A program made the position numbers and the translations under genes. A DNA stretch of 64,000 bases from Didemnitutus sp041906465 (GTDB lineage: Bacteria > Verrucomicrobiota > Verrucomicrobiia > Opitutales > Opitutaceae), in assembly GCA_041906465.1 (NCBI GenBank), contig JAYRJE010000012.1, positions 144,464-208,463 of the forward strand, read 5' to 3'. The notes below the pieces were generated by a model. That model was not told the DNA's origin. It saw only the letters and a list, made by a program, of their open reading frames with translations, and made no database searches. Shown here in pieces: positions 1 through 8,534 of this stretch. How positions within the stretch are numbered: the first letter of the stretch is position 1; the number at the start of each line of letters is the position of its first letter.

Positions 1-458
1 TCGAGCCGCTCGACTACGAAGCGCACAAGCGAAACACCTTGGGGACGACCGCCGAAGCGGTCGCGATTTGCCAGCGCCTCGCAGCGAAGCAGCTCCGCCT
101 CGCGCTCTGTCTCGACACCGCGCACCTCATCTTGAACGACGAAGACACCGTCGCCGCCGTGGCCGCCGCGCGGGAATTCATCACAGAGTTCCATTTCTGC
201 AATCCGGTCACGGATCGCGCTTCGCCGACCTTCGGCGATCAGCACATTCCGTTCGGCGCGCCGGGCGTCGTGGGTTTCGACGAGATCGCGGCCTTCATGT
301 CCGGAATGCGGCAGATCGGCTATCTCGCGCCCGCGGTCCGTCCGCGCGTCTATTGCGAAGTCCTGCAATCCGGAGCGACGACGCCGCTTGAGGTGATCGC
401 GCATTGCCAGGAAGCGCTGCTCACCGCGTGGGACCGCGCGAACGCGCCGACACTCTGA
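1..458 (+). CDS. Sugar phosphate isomerase/epimerase, 3' part
   Basis: The reading frame is open from base 3, so the gene starts outside the window; about 150 C-terminal residues are present. It resembles the xylose-isomerase-like TIM-barrel family: CLDTAH, a strand ending EFHFCN, and a GDQHIPFGAPG segment with Asp/His residues of the kind that bind the divalent metal in this fold. Such proteins isomerise or epimerise keto-sugars or inositol derivatives in the cytosol; the substrate cannot be read from this piece. It is followed by a convergent gene. The family call is fairly safe, the specific reaction unknown. Confidence 0.75.
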   Translation, partial: EPLDYEAHKRNTLGTTAEAVAICQRLAAKQLRLALCLDTAHLILNDEDTVAAVAAAREFITEFHFCNPVTDRASPTFGDQHIPFGAPGVVGFDEIAAFMSGMRQIGYLAPAVRPRVYCEVLQSGATTPLEVIAHCQEALLTAWDRANAPTL

Positions 459-556
459 TTCGGAACGCCGAGTGTGCCGTCGTGACTCGCATCGGCGCGC
501 TCGTTGCCGATGTAGCGCAGCGGTTCCGCGCGCTCCGGCGAGAAAACGGCGCTCGC

Positions 557-1003
557 TCAAACTGCCGTCGCCGGAGCAGCCGCAGGCGGCTGGGCGGTTT
601 GCAGACCGACGAGACGCCACTGCGCGTCCTCGCAACGCCACACGGCAAAAAACAGCAGCTGCTGTTCGGCCCATTTGCCGCTGCCCAATTTATGTTGATC
701 GATGCGCCCCGAAAGGAGGACGACGCCATTATGCAGATCCACCGCGCGCAGATCCGTGGTCTCGAAGCGCCGGTAAGCGCTCCGGCCCTCCGCGAGCGCG
801 GCGAGAGTGTCGGCCTTGCGCTCCTGCTTGCCGTTGCTGTGCACGTAGTGGAGATCGTCGGACAAGACCGCCGCCAACGCCTGCGGATCGTTCCGGCGCA
901 GCGCCGCACCGCGCGCCGCCTCCGCCGCCAACGCCCCCGCGACCGCGGCCGACAAGGGACTGGAATTCGAAATCACGGCCTGAGATGAAGCGACAGTTGT
1001 CAT
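557..1003 (-). CDS. NTF2-like (DUF4440/SnoaL-type) protein
   Basis: About 148 residues with the pattern of the NTF2-like cone fold: an N-terminal helix rich in Ala and Arg, then DPQALAAVLSDDLHYVHSNG, a pocket strand around VVLLSGRIDQHK, and a C-terminal strand ending WRLVGLQTAQ. Members are small cytosolic enzymes or ligand-binding proteins with very varied roles. I chose the internal ATG at 1003 (MTTVAS) because the upstream ATG at 1054 lies inside a palindrome in the divergent promoter region. It is transcribed away from the symporter gene at 1178 and may share its control region. Confidence 0.65.
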   Translation of the reverse strand: MTTVASSQAVISNSSPLSAAVAGALAAEAARGAALRRNDPQALAAVLSDDLHYVHSNGKQERKADTLAALAEGRSAYRRFETTDLRAVDLHNGVVLLSGRIDQHKLGSGKWAEQQLLFFAVWRCEDAQWRLVGLQTAQPPAAAPATAV

Positions 1004-1052
1004 GCGCGTGAAGGCTCGCTGTCCCGGGCGCGCGAAATCGATTCTGAAATAC

Positions 1053-1070
1053 ATGAAAATATATTTTCAT
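1053..1070. promoter_or_regulatory. 18-bp palindrome in divergent promoter region
   Basis: ATGAAAATATATTTTCAT is a perfect palindrome in a markedly AT-rich stretch (about 1040-1150) between the divergent NTF2-like and symporter genes. Further TGAAAT / ATTTCA half-sites lie on both sides. This looks like an operator for a dimeric regulator; no regulator gene is adjacent, so the binding protein is unknown. The symporter start has no strong Shine-Dalgarno sequence. Confidence 0.4.
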
Positions 1071-1177
1071 CTTCAATTTCATGAACTATACGTCGCAACT
1101 TGTTTTTCTCCAAAAAGAAATTTGACTTCCGATTTTTGATATAGTGTCTGAAATAACTCCCAAAACCCCTCTTCTTC

Positions 1178-2725
1178 ATGAATGCTCTACGTTGGTTGGA
1201 TCTCGTTGTCATCGCCGTTTACATGCTGGCGATGCTGCTCATCGGTCGCTCGTTTGCGCGAAAACAAACCTCCACCGAGGCCTACTTCGTCGCGGGCCGG
1301 TCGATTCCGCACTGGGCGATGGGTGTGTCCATCTACGCGACGCTGATCACCAGCATCACCTTCATCGCCTATCCGGGTTCCGCGTATGCCGGCAACTGGT
1401 CGGAACTGGTGCCCGGTTTCATGGTGGTGGGAGTGCTGATTCTGGTCGGCACGGTGATCATCCCGTTTTTCCGCCATGCGATCGGCATGAGCGTGTATGA
1501 GTATTTCGAAAAACGTTTCGGCTACGGCGCGCGTGCCTACAGCGCGTTCGCGTTCGCGATGGGGCACTTCTCCAAGATGGGTTTCGTGTTCTACACGCTG
1601 TCCCTGACCGTGAGCAGCATGACCGGATGGAACATCTACCTCGTCATGATCGTCACGGGCGCCGTCACGATCTACTATACCGTCATTGGCGGCATGGAGG
1701 CGGTGATCTGGACCGACGTGATTCAAGGGTTCATCAAGGTATTTGGCATCATCGTCGTCTTGGGCTGGCTGATCGTGAAGATGCCCGGCGGCATTGGCGC
1801 CGCGTTCGAATTGGCCAGCGAGCACAACAAATTTAGTCTCGGGAACCTGAACTTCAATCTGACGGAGAAGACCAGCATCCTCGTGATGTCGCTCTACGGA
1901 TTTTTCTTTTATCTCCAGAAATACACGGCCGACCAAACCCTCGTGCAGCGCTACCTGATCGCCAACAGTGATCGCAATGCGCTCAAAGGCGTCGCCCTCG
2001 GTGCGCTGCTGTGCGTGCCCGCGTGGATGTTCTTCATGCTCATCGGCACCCTCGTTTGGGCCTATTATCGCCTGTCGGGCGAAGTGCTCCCGGCGTTCGT
2101 GGATAAGCCAGACAAGATTTTCCCGTATTTCCTCACGACTCACATCCCGCCGGGTCTCGCGGGCTTGTTCATGGCGGCGCTTTTCTCGGCCGCCATGTCG
2201 ATGCTTTCTTCCGACCTGAACTGCCTTTCGGTCGTCGGTGTCGAAGACTACTACCGCAAAGCCCGGCCGCAGAGTTCTGACAAGCATCTGCTCTGGGTCG
2301 GCAAGCTCATCGTCGGTATTTGCGGCGCGCTCGCGGTGCTCGTGGCCGTCATCATCGCATGGAAATCGGAACGCGTGCTCTCCTTCTGGTTCACGACGTC
2401 CTCGATCGTCGGCGGCGGCCTCGCCGGCCTCTTCCTGCTCGCTTTCCTGAGTCCGCGGGCAAACCGCCAGGGCGCCGCCATCGGCATTGTTGCCTGTCTC
2501 ATCTTCACCACGCTGGCCACATTGACCGCCGGCAAGGATCGCGTGCTCGATCTCGGCGCGTTCAATTTCCCTTGGGCCACGGTCATGATCGGCGTTCTCG
2601 CTCATCTCGTGCTGCTGGTCTTCGGGTATCTCGGCAGCCTGTTCTTTGGTCGGGGCGCCGTGCAAAATCGCGCCATGACTATTTGGGGCTGGCTCGATCG
2701 CGTTCGCGCGGAGAAGAGCCAATAA
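1178..2725 (+). CDS. Sodium:solute symporter (SSS family)
   Basis: A 515-residue polytopic membrane protein with the length and layout of Na+/solute symporters (SLC5/SSS), about 13 hydrophobic segments. Family-like features are an early GRSFARKQ / EAYFVAGRSIPHW segment after helix 1, an unwound-helix region around ITSITFIAYPGSAYAGNW, and FSAAMSMLSSDLNCLS late in the protein, which corresponds to the conserved sodium-site serines. It should import a sugar, sugar acid or similar solute with Na+. The substrate cannot be deduced. The upstream sugar isomerase fragment suggests carbohydrate use. Confidence 0.9.
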   Translation: MNALRWLDLVVIAVYMLAMLLIGRSFARKQTSTEAYFVAGRSIPHWAMGVSIYATLITSITFIAYPGSAYAGNWSELVPGFMVVGVLILVGTVIIPFFRHAIGMSVYEYFEKRFGYGARAYSAFAFAMGHFSKMGFVFYTLSLTVSSMTGWNIYLVMIVTGAVTIYYTVIGGMEAVIWTDVIQGFIKVFGIIVVLGWLIVKMPGGIGAAFELASEHNKFSLGNLNFNLTEKTSILVMSLYGFFFYLQKYTADQTLVQRYLIANSDRNALKGVALGALLCVPAWMFFMLIGTLVWAYYRLSGEVLPAFVDKPDKIFPYFLTTHIPPGLAGLFMAALFSAAMSMLSSDLNCLSVVGVEDYYRKARPQSSDKHLLWVGKLIVGICGALAVLVAVIIAWKSERVLSFWFTTSSIVGGGLAGLFLLAFLSPRANRQGAAIGIVACLIFTTLATLTAGKDRVLDLGAFNFPWATVMIGVLAHLVLLVFGYLGSLFFGRGAVQNRAMTIWGWLDRVRAEKSQ

Positions 2726-2832
2726 ACCGCGCCTGACCGCAGCGCACGTTCACAGCGCTGCGGTCGTTTCGTTCCCGGCGCAAAATCGGTTCGCCCGGCT
2801 GGCTGGGTTCACCTTTCTTTGGCGCCAACGAC

Positions 2833-3483
2833 ATGAAGCCGTCCAGCGCCTCCGCGGAGCCTCTCCCTCTGTTTCTGGCGGACGATCACAAGATCATCCG
2901 CGACGGTCTCAAGGCGCTGATCGAAAAAGCCGGCGGCTTCCGCCTCGTCGGCGAAGCCGCGGATGGCCGCGCCCTGGTCGAAAAAGTCCTCACGCTGCAA
3001 CCCGCACTGGTCGTCACCGACTTGGCGATGAGCGAGTTGAACGGCATCGAAGCCACCCGGCAGCTCCGCGCGGCCGGCTTTGGCGGCATCATCATCATGC
3101 TTTCGATGCACGACGAGCGGCGCTATGTCTCGGAAGCTCTCGCCGCCGGAGTCAACGGCTACGTGCACAAGGATCATGCCTTCGAGCAAATCCTCGCCGC
3201 GATCACGGCGGCGCGCACGGGCGAAATCTGGCTCAGCCCCCAATTGCAACGCCTCGCCGGCGACGGCCGCCTCAGCCCGCTGAGCGAACTCCTCTCGACG
3301 CGCGAGCGCGAGGTCATGCAACTCTTCGCCGAAGGCCACGGCACCAAGGAAATCGCCGCGCTCCTGCATCTCAGCCCGAAGACCGTCGAAGCGCATCGGC
3401 TCAATCTGTTCGCCAAACTCGGCGTGAACAACGTCATCGAGCTGACGCACATCGCGATCAAAGAAGGCATCGTTCACCTCTGA
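2833..3483 (+). CDS. NarL/FixJ-type response regulator (REC-LuxR HTH)
   Basis: 216 residues. The N-terminal receiver domain has the acidic pair D17-D18, the phospho-acceptor D63 in VVTDLAMSELNG, a switch Ser/Thr region near IIIMLSMHDE, and the conserved Lys in GYVHKDH. The C-terminal LuxR/GerE helix-turn-helix contains LSTREREVMQLFAEG and SPKTVEAHRLNLFAKLGV. It is a phosphorylation-controlled transcription factor. No histidine kinase lies next to it, so it is an orphan here; its partner and regulon are unknown. Confidence 0.93.
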   Translation: MKPSSASAEPLPLFLADDHKIIRDGLKALIEKAGGFRLVGEAADGRALVEKVLTLQPALVVTDLAMSELNGIEATRQLRAAGFGGIIIMLSMHDERRYVSEALAAGVNGYVHKDHAFEQILAAITAARTGEIWLSPQLQRLAGDGRLSPLSELLSTREREVMQLFAEGHGTKEIAALLHLSPKTVEAHRLNLFAKLGVNNVIELTHIAIKEGIVHL

Positions 3484-3534
3484 TACCAATCGCCGCTCGC
3501 GCATACACCTTGTCGTCGCGAGGTGGGCGCCGCG

Positions 3535-3632
3535 CGCCGTGGCGATCCTGTCCCACGGCAAGGCTCGGGATCGCGAGCGAGCTTGTCGAACGGCTGGATT
3601 GCTTCGTCGCTTCGCTCCGCGCCATGACAGAA
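3535..3632. repeat. Dispersed repeat-like sequence
   Basis: This non-coding stretch includes GGATTGCTTCGTCGCTTCGC followed by a CGCGCCATGACAG tail. From memory, close relatives of this motif recur in intergenic DNA of many bacterial genomes. There is only one copy in the window. It lies between the response regulator and the MCP remnant and may mark an old rearrangement boundary. Confidence 0.35.
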
Positions 3633-3687
3633 ACGCGCGAGGCGATTGCCCGCGATTGGCGCGAATTCCCGCGATTGACCCTAGAGC

Positions 3688-3900
3688 TTCACGATCATCC
3701 GTGGCACCAATCGCATTCTCAACACCATCGGCTCCCAACTCGACGCCGGCGCCGAGCAAACCGCCGCCGGTCAGGTTTCCGCCGCCAGCCAGACGCTCGC
3801 CCAAGGCTCCAGCGAGCAAGCCGCCTCGCTCGAGGAAACCAGCGCCTCGCTCGCCGAAATCTCCAGCATGACGACGAAGAACGCCGAGTCGGCCAGATGA
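3688..3900 (+). pseudogene. MCP remnant, front part of signalling domain
   Basis: This frame reads IIRGTNRILNTIGSQL, then GQVSAASQTLAQGSSEQAA, SLEETSASLAEISSMTTK and NAESAR before a TGA. That is the first helix of a methyl-accepting chemotaxis protein cytoplasmic domain, including the SLEETSASL methylation region. Transmembrane, sensor and HAMP parts are absent upstream. The coding stops exactly where accessory DNA begins. The continuation, starting AKSLANQTR, appears at 19996, so this is one half of a split chemoreceptor gene. Confidence 0.85.
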
Positions 3901-4033
3901 GCCGCCGATTTCACCCGGATTCACAAACACGCGGTTGTGATTCACTTCTATACAGACACGCGGACGGTCGCACTGCATAGAACTAAACGCAAGTGAAGTT
4001 TCGTGTCACGCATGGTGTCAGGCAAAGGCACTT

Positions 4034-4454
4034 TCACTTGGCGAAAACCAGCAGCATGTCGGCGGCGGTAGATTTGAGGAAATCCCAGCGCGCATTCATG
4101 AAACGGGGATTCTCGCGCGCGCAACCCATCAAGACGAAATGTTCGCCGCTGATCCCAGGCACTGCCATACAATGGTTGGTTGGCGTCTGCGTTTGAACGA
4201 AGCCGCAGAGGTATCGATTCCCAGCGAAGAAGGAACAAAGCTCCTTGGGGTCGTCGCTCTGAATAAATTTCCCAACGGGGAATTCGTTCATTTCCAAAAC
4301 GCGCAACAACTCGCACCGGGAGAGCAGCCCAGGCTGTTTCTCCCAAGCCGGGTAATAAGGTTTGAACTTCTCGATTATGGCTTGCTGCGCCGTTGGCCTA
4401 CCATGCTGGCCGAGCCACCACGCGATCGCGGTGATACCGCAACACCACTCATTG
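4034..4454 (-). pseudogene. Papain-like (C39-like?) protein, 5' end lost at IS
   Basis: About 138 C-terminal residues are intact up to the IS boundary. The segment starts YNEWCCGITAIAWWLGQ and later has NHCMAVPGISGEHFVLMGC. A Cys at the start of a helix followed by a His-containing strand recalls papain-like or C39-like peptidases, but this is only a motif resemblance. Upstream, the frame runs into the IS terminal repeat, and removing the IS with one TA gives an open but Arg-rich extension. The gene therefore appears to have lost its normal start. The function is unproven. Confidence 0.45.
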
Positions 4455-5780
4455 TAGCAGGCTGCTGAAAAACGCCCTGTTTTGATATAGCTTTCTCCTT
4501 TTGGGTGATTTTCGGCGGCGGAGCGTGCTCTGCGGTGGCTCAATTCGCGCCGTTTTCGGCGCGGCCCGCGGCGCTTGGCGGCTGATTCGCGGTGTGCGGG
4601 CACACTGCGGCCGCGGCGGGCGTCACGCCCGCGCCATTTTCGGTGGCGCGGTGAGCATGAGTTTGGCCATGCGCACGAGGTTCCAGGCGGCGACGACGTA
4701 TTGGCCTTGGGCGTGGGTGCGTGCGACGCCGCGGTAGCGGCTTTTGCGGAAGCCGCCGGTGGTCTTGGCCCAGCCGAAGATCTCTTCGATGCGTTTGCGC
4801 AGTCGCTGGCTGACGGCGTGCGCGGCGGTGAGCAGCACGTGGAGCGTCTGCTGGCGCTCCTTGCGGGCGCAGTGCGGCACGATGCCGCGCTCGCGCAATC
4901 CCTCGACGAACTCGCGGGTGTGGTAGCCTTTGTCGGCGCCGACGGTCTTCGGCTTGAAGCCGCGGTTGTGCAGCTCGGTCATCTGCTCGACGGCGACGGC
5001 GGATTCGGGCGCGCCGACGGCGGGTTTCACCTCGAAGAGCACGCACAAGCCGTGGCGGTTTTCCATCGTGGCGTGGCCGCCGAAGCACAGGCGCGCTTCC
5101 TTGCCGTCGCCCTTGCGCACGAGCTTCGCCTCGGGATCGGTCGTGGAGGCGTGGGTGTCGTTGGTGCGCCGCTGGCCCTTGAAGTCGGTCCAGCCGTTGC
5201 CGGAGCCGGGGCCTTGGTCGGTGCCCTTCGGCTGGAAGCTCTTCAGCGAGGCCCAAGCTTCGATCAGCGTGCCGTCGACCGAGAAGTGATCGTCCGAGAC
5301 CCAGCCGTGGCGGCGCGCCAGTTGCACCACCTCCGAGAAGAACAGGTCCGCCACTTCGTGCCCGAGCAGCCGCTGCTGGTTCTTGCTGAAGGTGGAGGCG
5401 TCGAACACCGCCTCATCCAACGGCTGGTCCACGAACCAGCGGAACATCAGGTCGGTCTGCATCCGCGCGCACAGCTGCCGGTCCGAGCGCACGGTGTAGA
5501 GCGCTTGCAGCACCTTCGCCTTCAACAGCGTCTCCGGCGGGATCGAGGGCGCCCCCTTCGCCGCGTAGACCTCGTCGAAGTGCCCGCTCATCTCTCGCAA
5601 CACCGCGTCGCACATCCGCTTGATCGCACGGATCGGATGATCCGCTGCGATCATCGTCTCCACGTTGATCAGACTTACGAAACTGGGTTGAGAGGGAACG
5701 TCGCCACGCATCTTGCCTGCTTCGACGCACTTCTCACGCCAGTCGTTCAACCAACGAGGGAGTTTTTCAGCAGCCTGCTA
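4455..5780. mobile_element. Complete IS5-superfamily insertion sequence
   Basis: A 1.3-kb element bounded by near-perfect inverted repeats: 4455-4478 begins TAGCAGGCTGCTGAAAAAC and 5757-5780 is its complement with one mismatch in the inner part. TA at each outer edge could be either a dinucleotide target duplication or part of the repeat. It contains one uninterrupted transposase gene on the minus strand, so it may still be active. It lies inside the island and separates two ORF fragments. Confidence 0.88.
4623..5750 (-). CDS. IS5/IS1182-like DDE transposase
   Basis: 375 residues, full length for the group. The N-terminal DUF772-type region includes IPPETLLKAKVLQALYTVRS and RWFVDQPLDEAVFDASTFSK. 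The catalytic part has VDGTLIEAWASLKSF (first Asp), RRTNDTHASTTDPEAKL, and KTVGADKGYH (second Asp); the C-terminal EEIFGWAKTTGGFRKSRYRG supplies the Glu region. It catalyses cut-and-paste or copy movement of the flanking element. No frameshift or stop is visible. Confidence 0.93.
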   Translation of the reverse strand: MNDWREKCVEAGKMRGDVPSQPSFVSLINVETMIAADHPIRAIKRMCDAVLREMSGHFDEVYAAKGAPSIPPETLLKAKVLQALYTVRSDRQLCARMQTDLMFRWFVDQPLDEAVFDASTFSKNQQRLLGHEVADLFFSEVVQLARRHGWVSDDHFSVDGTLIEAWASLKSFQPKGTDQGPGSGNGWTDFKGQRRTNDTHASTTDPEAKLVRKGDGKEARLCFGGHATMENRHGLCVLFEVKPAVGAPESAVAVEQMTELHNRGFKPKTVGADKGYHTREFVEGLRERGIVPHCARKERQQTLHVLLTAAHAVSQRLRKRIEEIFGWAKTTGGFRKSRYRGVARTHAQGQYVVAAWNLVRMAKLMLTAPPKMARA

Positions 5781-6131
5781 ACGTGGCCCAATCTCGAGCT
5801 GAAGCCGTCGCAAGCGCCCGAACGAATGCTGACGCTGGCGCCGCACGCCGCGACGCGGGACGCGATCATGCGAGCGTTGCAGGAAGTGGAGAAGCGCGAG
5901 CCAAAGCTTGAGAACCAGAGGACGCCTAAAATCGCGATCAAGCCGAACACACCGCTTCGCAGTATCTTCAAGCAGATGGCCAATATTCCGATGACGGTAT
6001 TCAGCCTCACGGACGGGGACGATCCAGACTCTACGATCTTTTTTATCCGGACTGCGTTTACGCTTTCGGAGCTTCACAAAGAGCTGCCGAAAGTGCTCGT
6101 CACCGACGGGGCACCACCCGACCAAAACTAG
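5781..6131 (+). CDS. Unknown protein, possibly 5'-truncated by IS
   Basis: This open frame runs from the IS edge to a TAG at 6131. The first internal ATG (5826, MLTLAPHAATRDAIM) would give about 101 residues. Composition is protein-like on this strand (KREPKLENQRTPKIAIK, IPMTVFSLTDGDDPDSTIFF) and Arg/His-rich on the other, which favours coding in this direction. I recognise no family. It may be a complete small gene from the internal ATG or the 3' end of a longer gene interrupted by the IS. Confidence 0.4.
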   Translation, partial: TWPNLELKPSQAPERMLTLAPHAATRDAIMRALQEVEKREPKLENQRTPKIAIKPNTPLRSIFKQMANIPMTVFSLTDGDDPDSTIFFIRTAFTLSELHKELPKVLVTDGAPPDQN

Positions 6132-6317
6132 CGGAATGTATTAAGCGCGCTGTGCTCACGACCTAAAACATCGAGCGGTCGCGCAAGCGCTGCCTTTTGA
6201 GCGGGCTCCGCTCCGCGACGCACCACGTGAGGCTCCGACGCTCCCGCGCGCTGGAATCGCGCCTCGTCTCGGTCGCGCCGCCGTTGCGTTTGAGCGCGTC
6301 CTCCCGACACTGCTGCC

Positions 6318-7061
6318 GTGGACTTGCCTCATTGCGTGATTCCAATTCACCGCGAGAGCGACAAACCGGGATTTCTTCAATCCTGGGGCTCTGCCGTGCT
6401 CATGCGTGTCGTGGAGTATCACTTTCTCGCCTCGGCGGCGCACGTGTTGGCTGACGACAAGCTTTGGTTACCCGGCAAGCCCCAATTCCTGCCACTCGAC
6501 GGAGCCGGCCGAGTCATGATGACCGCGCCGGACCTCGCGGCGGCCCAACACGATCAGACGGATGTCGCCTTCGTGATCCTGAATCAAACCTATGTCGAAG
6601 CCTTCCGCGCCTTGGGCAGCGAGTTTCTGTCCGTTGCCCAGACCGCGACGATGCAGGTCAGCCTTCCGCCTCCCGACGAATTTGTCTTCTCCGGCTACCC
6701 GTGGCGGAAATCCAAGAATTATCGTCAGGGCGAAATCGAAAGCACGCGCATGGACGCACATGAGCAGGCGCTTTCCGAACATGAGATTACTGCTCTCGGT
6801 CGCGACCCGCGCGTGACCCTCGCTATGCACTACGACCGGGAAAAGATGCAGCACGAGGGCATGCCGATCACCGCGCCTCTCCCGCACGGCATGAGCGGTG
6901 GCGCAATTTGGCAGCGCTCGGAGGCCGGCACGATGATCCTTGCCGGTATCGCAACCACCTTCGACGAGTCGCGTCGCCTCATGCTCGGCACGCGCATCGG
7001 TCCGCTGCTCTTTCGAGTCCGCGACACGCTTCGCGCCCAGCTCGGCTTGCCGCCGATGTGA
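6318..7061 (+). CDS. Trypsin-like serine peptidase-fold protein
   Basis: 247 residues from a GTG start. The order of motifs fits a chymotrypsin-fold peptidase: a His box in FLASAAHVL, an Asp in DQTDVAFVIL, and a nucleophile loop PHGMSGGAIW (GMSGGA in place of the usual GNSGGP). There is no signal peptide, so it should act in the cytosol. Trypsin-like modules of this kind occur in bacterial conflict systems, often next to a sensor gene; none is adjacent here, so it may act alone or with distant genes. Substrate unknown. Confidence 0.7.
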   Translation: MDLPHCVIPIHRESDKPGFLQSWGSAVLMRVVEYHFLASAAHVLADDKLWLPGKPQFLPLDGAGRVMMTAPDLAAAQHDQTDVAFVILNQTYVEAFRALGSEFLSVAQTATMQVSLPPPDEFVFSGYPWRKSKNYRQGEIESTRMDAHEQALSEHEITALGRDPRVTLAMHYDREKMQHEGMPITAPLPHGMSGGAIWQRSEAGTMILAGIATTFDESRRLMLGTRIGPLLFRVRDTLRAQLGLPPM

Positions 7062-7425
7062 ACCAAGGGCGCGGCATTCAGCCGTGGTGCCCCGCAAATC
7101 TGGTCCTCGCTCAAGCGCCGCGGGGACTGCCGCTCGCTCTCGTTGCACCGCTCGCGCTCTCGTAGCTAGCGGGTGCTTGCCCGAAGGGCTGCCTCCAGTA
7201 TAGCGCTGGCGCCGGCTGGCGGCCCTGCGGCGCTGCGCGCCTCGGTCCGTCCGCGCCTCAAGGGTGCGCTCGCTCGCGCTCGCCTCGCTGCGCTCGCCCT
7301 TGCGCTGGCGCGCTGAGCGGAGGCATCCCTCCGGGCTGGCCGCATTTAACGGTTTGGCCCCGGCGGGGTCCGCGCAGCGCGGCCCGCTGCTCCCGCGCCC
7401 TCGTTGGGGCGCTGAATGCCGAGCC
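7062..7425. other. Gene-free GC-rich spacer upstream of ArdC-like operon
   Basis: No convincing gene. The stretch is full of short inverted and direct GCTCGC / GCGCTGGCGC motifs, for example GCGCTCGCTCGCGCTCGC near 7265, and could fold into several hairpins. Such DNA upstream of an ArdC-type gene could hold the promoter or a replication/transfer-related site, but I see no defined signal. An ORF can be extended leftwards through it, but that extension is low-complexity and I reject it. Confidence 0.35.
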
Positions 7426-7905
7426 ATGAAATCACATCGCAAGTCTCCTACGCCCGAACAAAAGGCCGCCGCGCAAGCGCGGCGCGCCGACCTCATTACC
7501 CGCACGCGTCCGTTGCAAGCCGCGCGCAAGTCCGGCCTCCTCCCGTGGGCCGAGTTGCCCACGATCAACGCCTGTCTCGAATTGATCTACTCTGGGGAGA
7601 CTGGACAAACAGAATGGAAAACCTTCCTCGGCTGGAAGGACGCCGGTTTCGGTGTCGTGAAGGGCGAAAAGGGGTTTCCCATTTGGGGACGGCCCATCAA
7701 TTGCCGCGACGCGGGCGACGCGCAAAACCACGCGCCCTCGGAACGCGCGTTCGAATTCTTCCCGGTTTCGTATCTCTTCCACGCGGGCCAAGTCGTCGAC
7801 GCGGACGGGAACAAGCCCGCCGCCGCCGCTGGGCTCAATCCGTTTCTCATGGCGGTGAAGATGCTTCCCCTTGCGTTGCCGGCTCCGGCGGAGGTGGCGT
7901 CATGA
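7426..7905 (+). CDS. ArdC-like ssDNA-binding domain protein
   Basis: 159 residues from ATG 7426 (MKSHRKSPTPEQK). The central part, TEWKTFLGWKDAGFGVVKGE followed by KGFPIWGRPI and FEFFPVSYLFHAGQV, matches the N-terminal ssDNA-binding domain seen in ArdC antirestriction proteins. The metalloprotease half of ArdC is missing. Such proteins protect incoming single-stranded DNA or act in plasmid transfer. Its stop overlaps the next start by ATGA, so it heads a three-gene translationally coupled operon. Confidence 0.75.
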   Translation: MKSHRKSPTPEQKAAAQARRADLITRTRPLQAARKSGLLPWAELPTINACLELIYSGETGQTEWKTFLGWKDAGFGVVKGEKGFPIWGRPINCRDAGDAQNHAPSERAFEFFPVSYLFHAGQVVDADGNKPAAAAGLNPFLMAVKMLPLALPAPAEVAS

Positions 7906-8534
7906 ACGCCCCGTTCGACTACGAAACGCAGCGCCGCGAACGCGAAGCGAAGGAGCAGCGCGACGCGGCCACGTTGCTTCTGAAAGTGCGCGGCGTGGCG
8001 CGACTGCTGGGCGGGCGCTTTGTCCACGAGTCCCCCGGCTACCAACACACCATTGAACTCGCGCCGACTATGCAGCTCTGGGCGCGGCGCGACTGGCAAA
8101 AAAAGGGCATGATTCATTGGGGCGTGCGCTGCCCGCGCGCCTCGGGTCATGCGCCGCCCAGCATTTGCACGGCGATCAACCGCTCGGTCGCGGCCACCGC
8201 CGCCGACCTCAAGCGCCGTCTCGTTCCGGCGGCGCAGGCGTGGTGCCGCGCCACGATGACCAGCGCTGCACTTCAGCACGACCGCGAGCGAGCGCGCCGC
8301 GCCCGGCTTGCTGAACTGGCGCAGGCCATTGGACCCTTGAGGGAATCGAATCAGACGCACTATGCCGAGGGTTTCGTCATCCGGCACGATGCCTTGTTGG
8401 GCGGCGGGTTCGATGGACGCATCCGGGCGGAGATCGACGTGCGATCATGGCACTGCCTTCTGATGATCGCGAAGCTCGTCGCCGAGGATACGCGGGTTTT
8501 CGCGGCGACCCAACCGACTGAGGACGCATCATGA
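7902..8534 (+). CDS. Unknown protein, middle gene of ArdC-like operon
   Basis: 210 residues, starting inside the stop of the ArdC-like gene and ending inside the start of the next (ATGA at both ends). The N-terminus is charged and probably helical (ETQRREREAKEQRDAATLLL). A middle part has WARRDWQKKGMIHWGVRCPR and the C-terminal part EIDVRSWHCLLMIAKL. I recognise no family. The tight coupling suggests it acts in the same process as the ssDNA-binding-like protein, perhaps handling DNA on element entry. Confidence 0.7.
   Translation: MNAPFDYETQRREREAKEQRDAATLLLKVRGVARLLGGRFVHESPGYQHTIELAPTMQLWARRDWQKKGMIHWGVRCPRASGHAPPSICTAINRSVAATAADLKRRLVPAAQAWCRATMTSAALQHDRERARRARLAELAQAIGPLRESNQTHYAEGFVIRHDALLGGGFDGRIRAEIDVRSWHCLLMIAKLVAEDTRVFAATQPTEDAS

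Noticed and set aside
1120..1150. Sigma-70 promoter TTGACT / TATAGT before the symporter
   Set aside because: The two boxes are only 12 bp apart, too close for a normal promoter, so I did not list it.
1187..2722. 511-codon minus-strand ORF
   Set aside because: It is the exact shadow of the symporter gene, with His/Asp/Glu/Arg-heavy composition typical of antisense frames in high-GC DNA.
4575..6131. Long plus-strand ORF (518 codons) across the IS
   Set aside because: Most of it is antisense to the well-supported transposase; only the part right of the IS has protein-like composition, and that was kept separately.
7426..7905. Complete ArdC antirestriction protein
   Set aside because: Only the N-terminal ssDNA-binding domain is present; no HExxH metalloprotease half follows in any frame.
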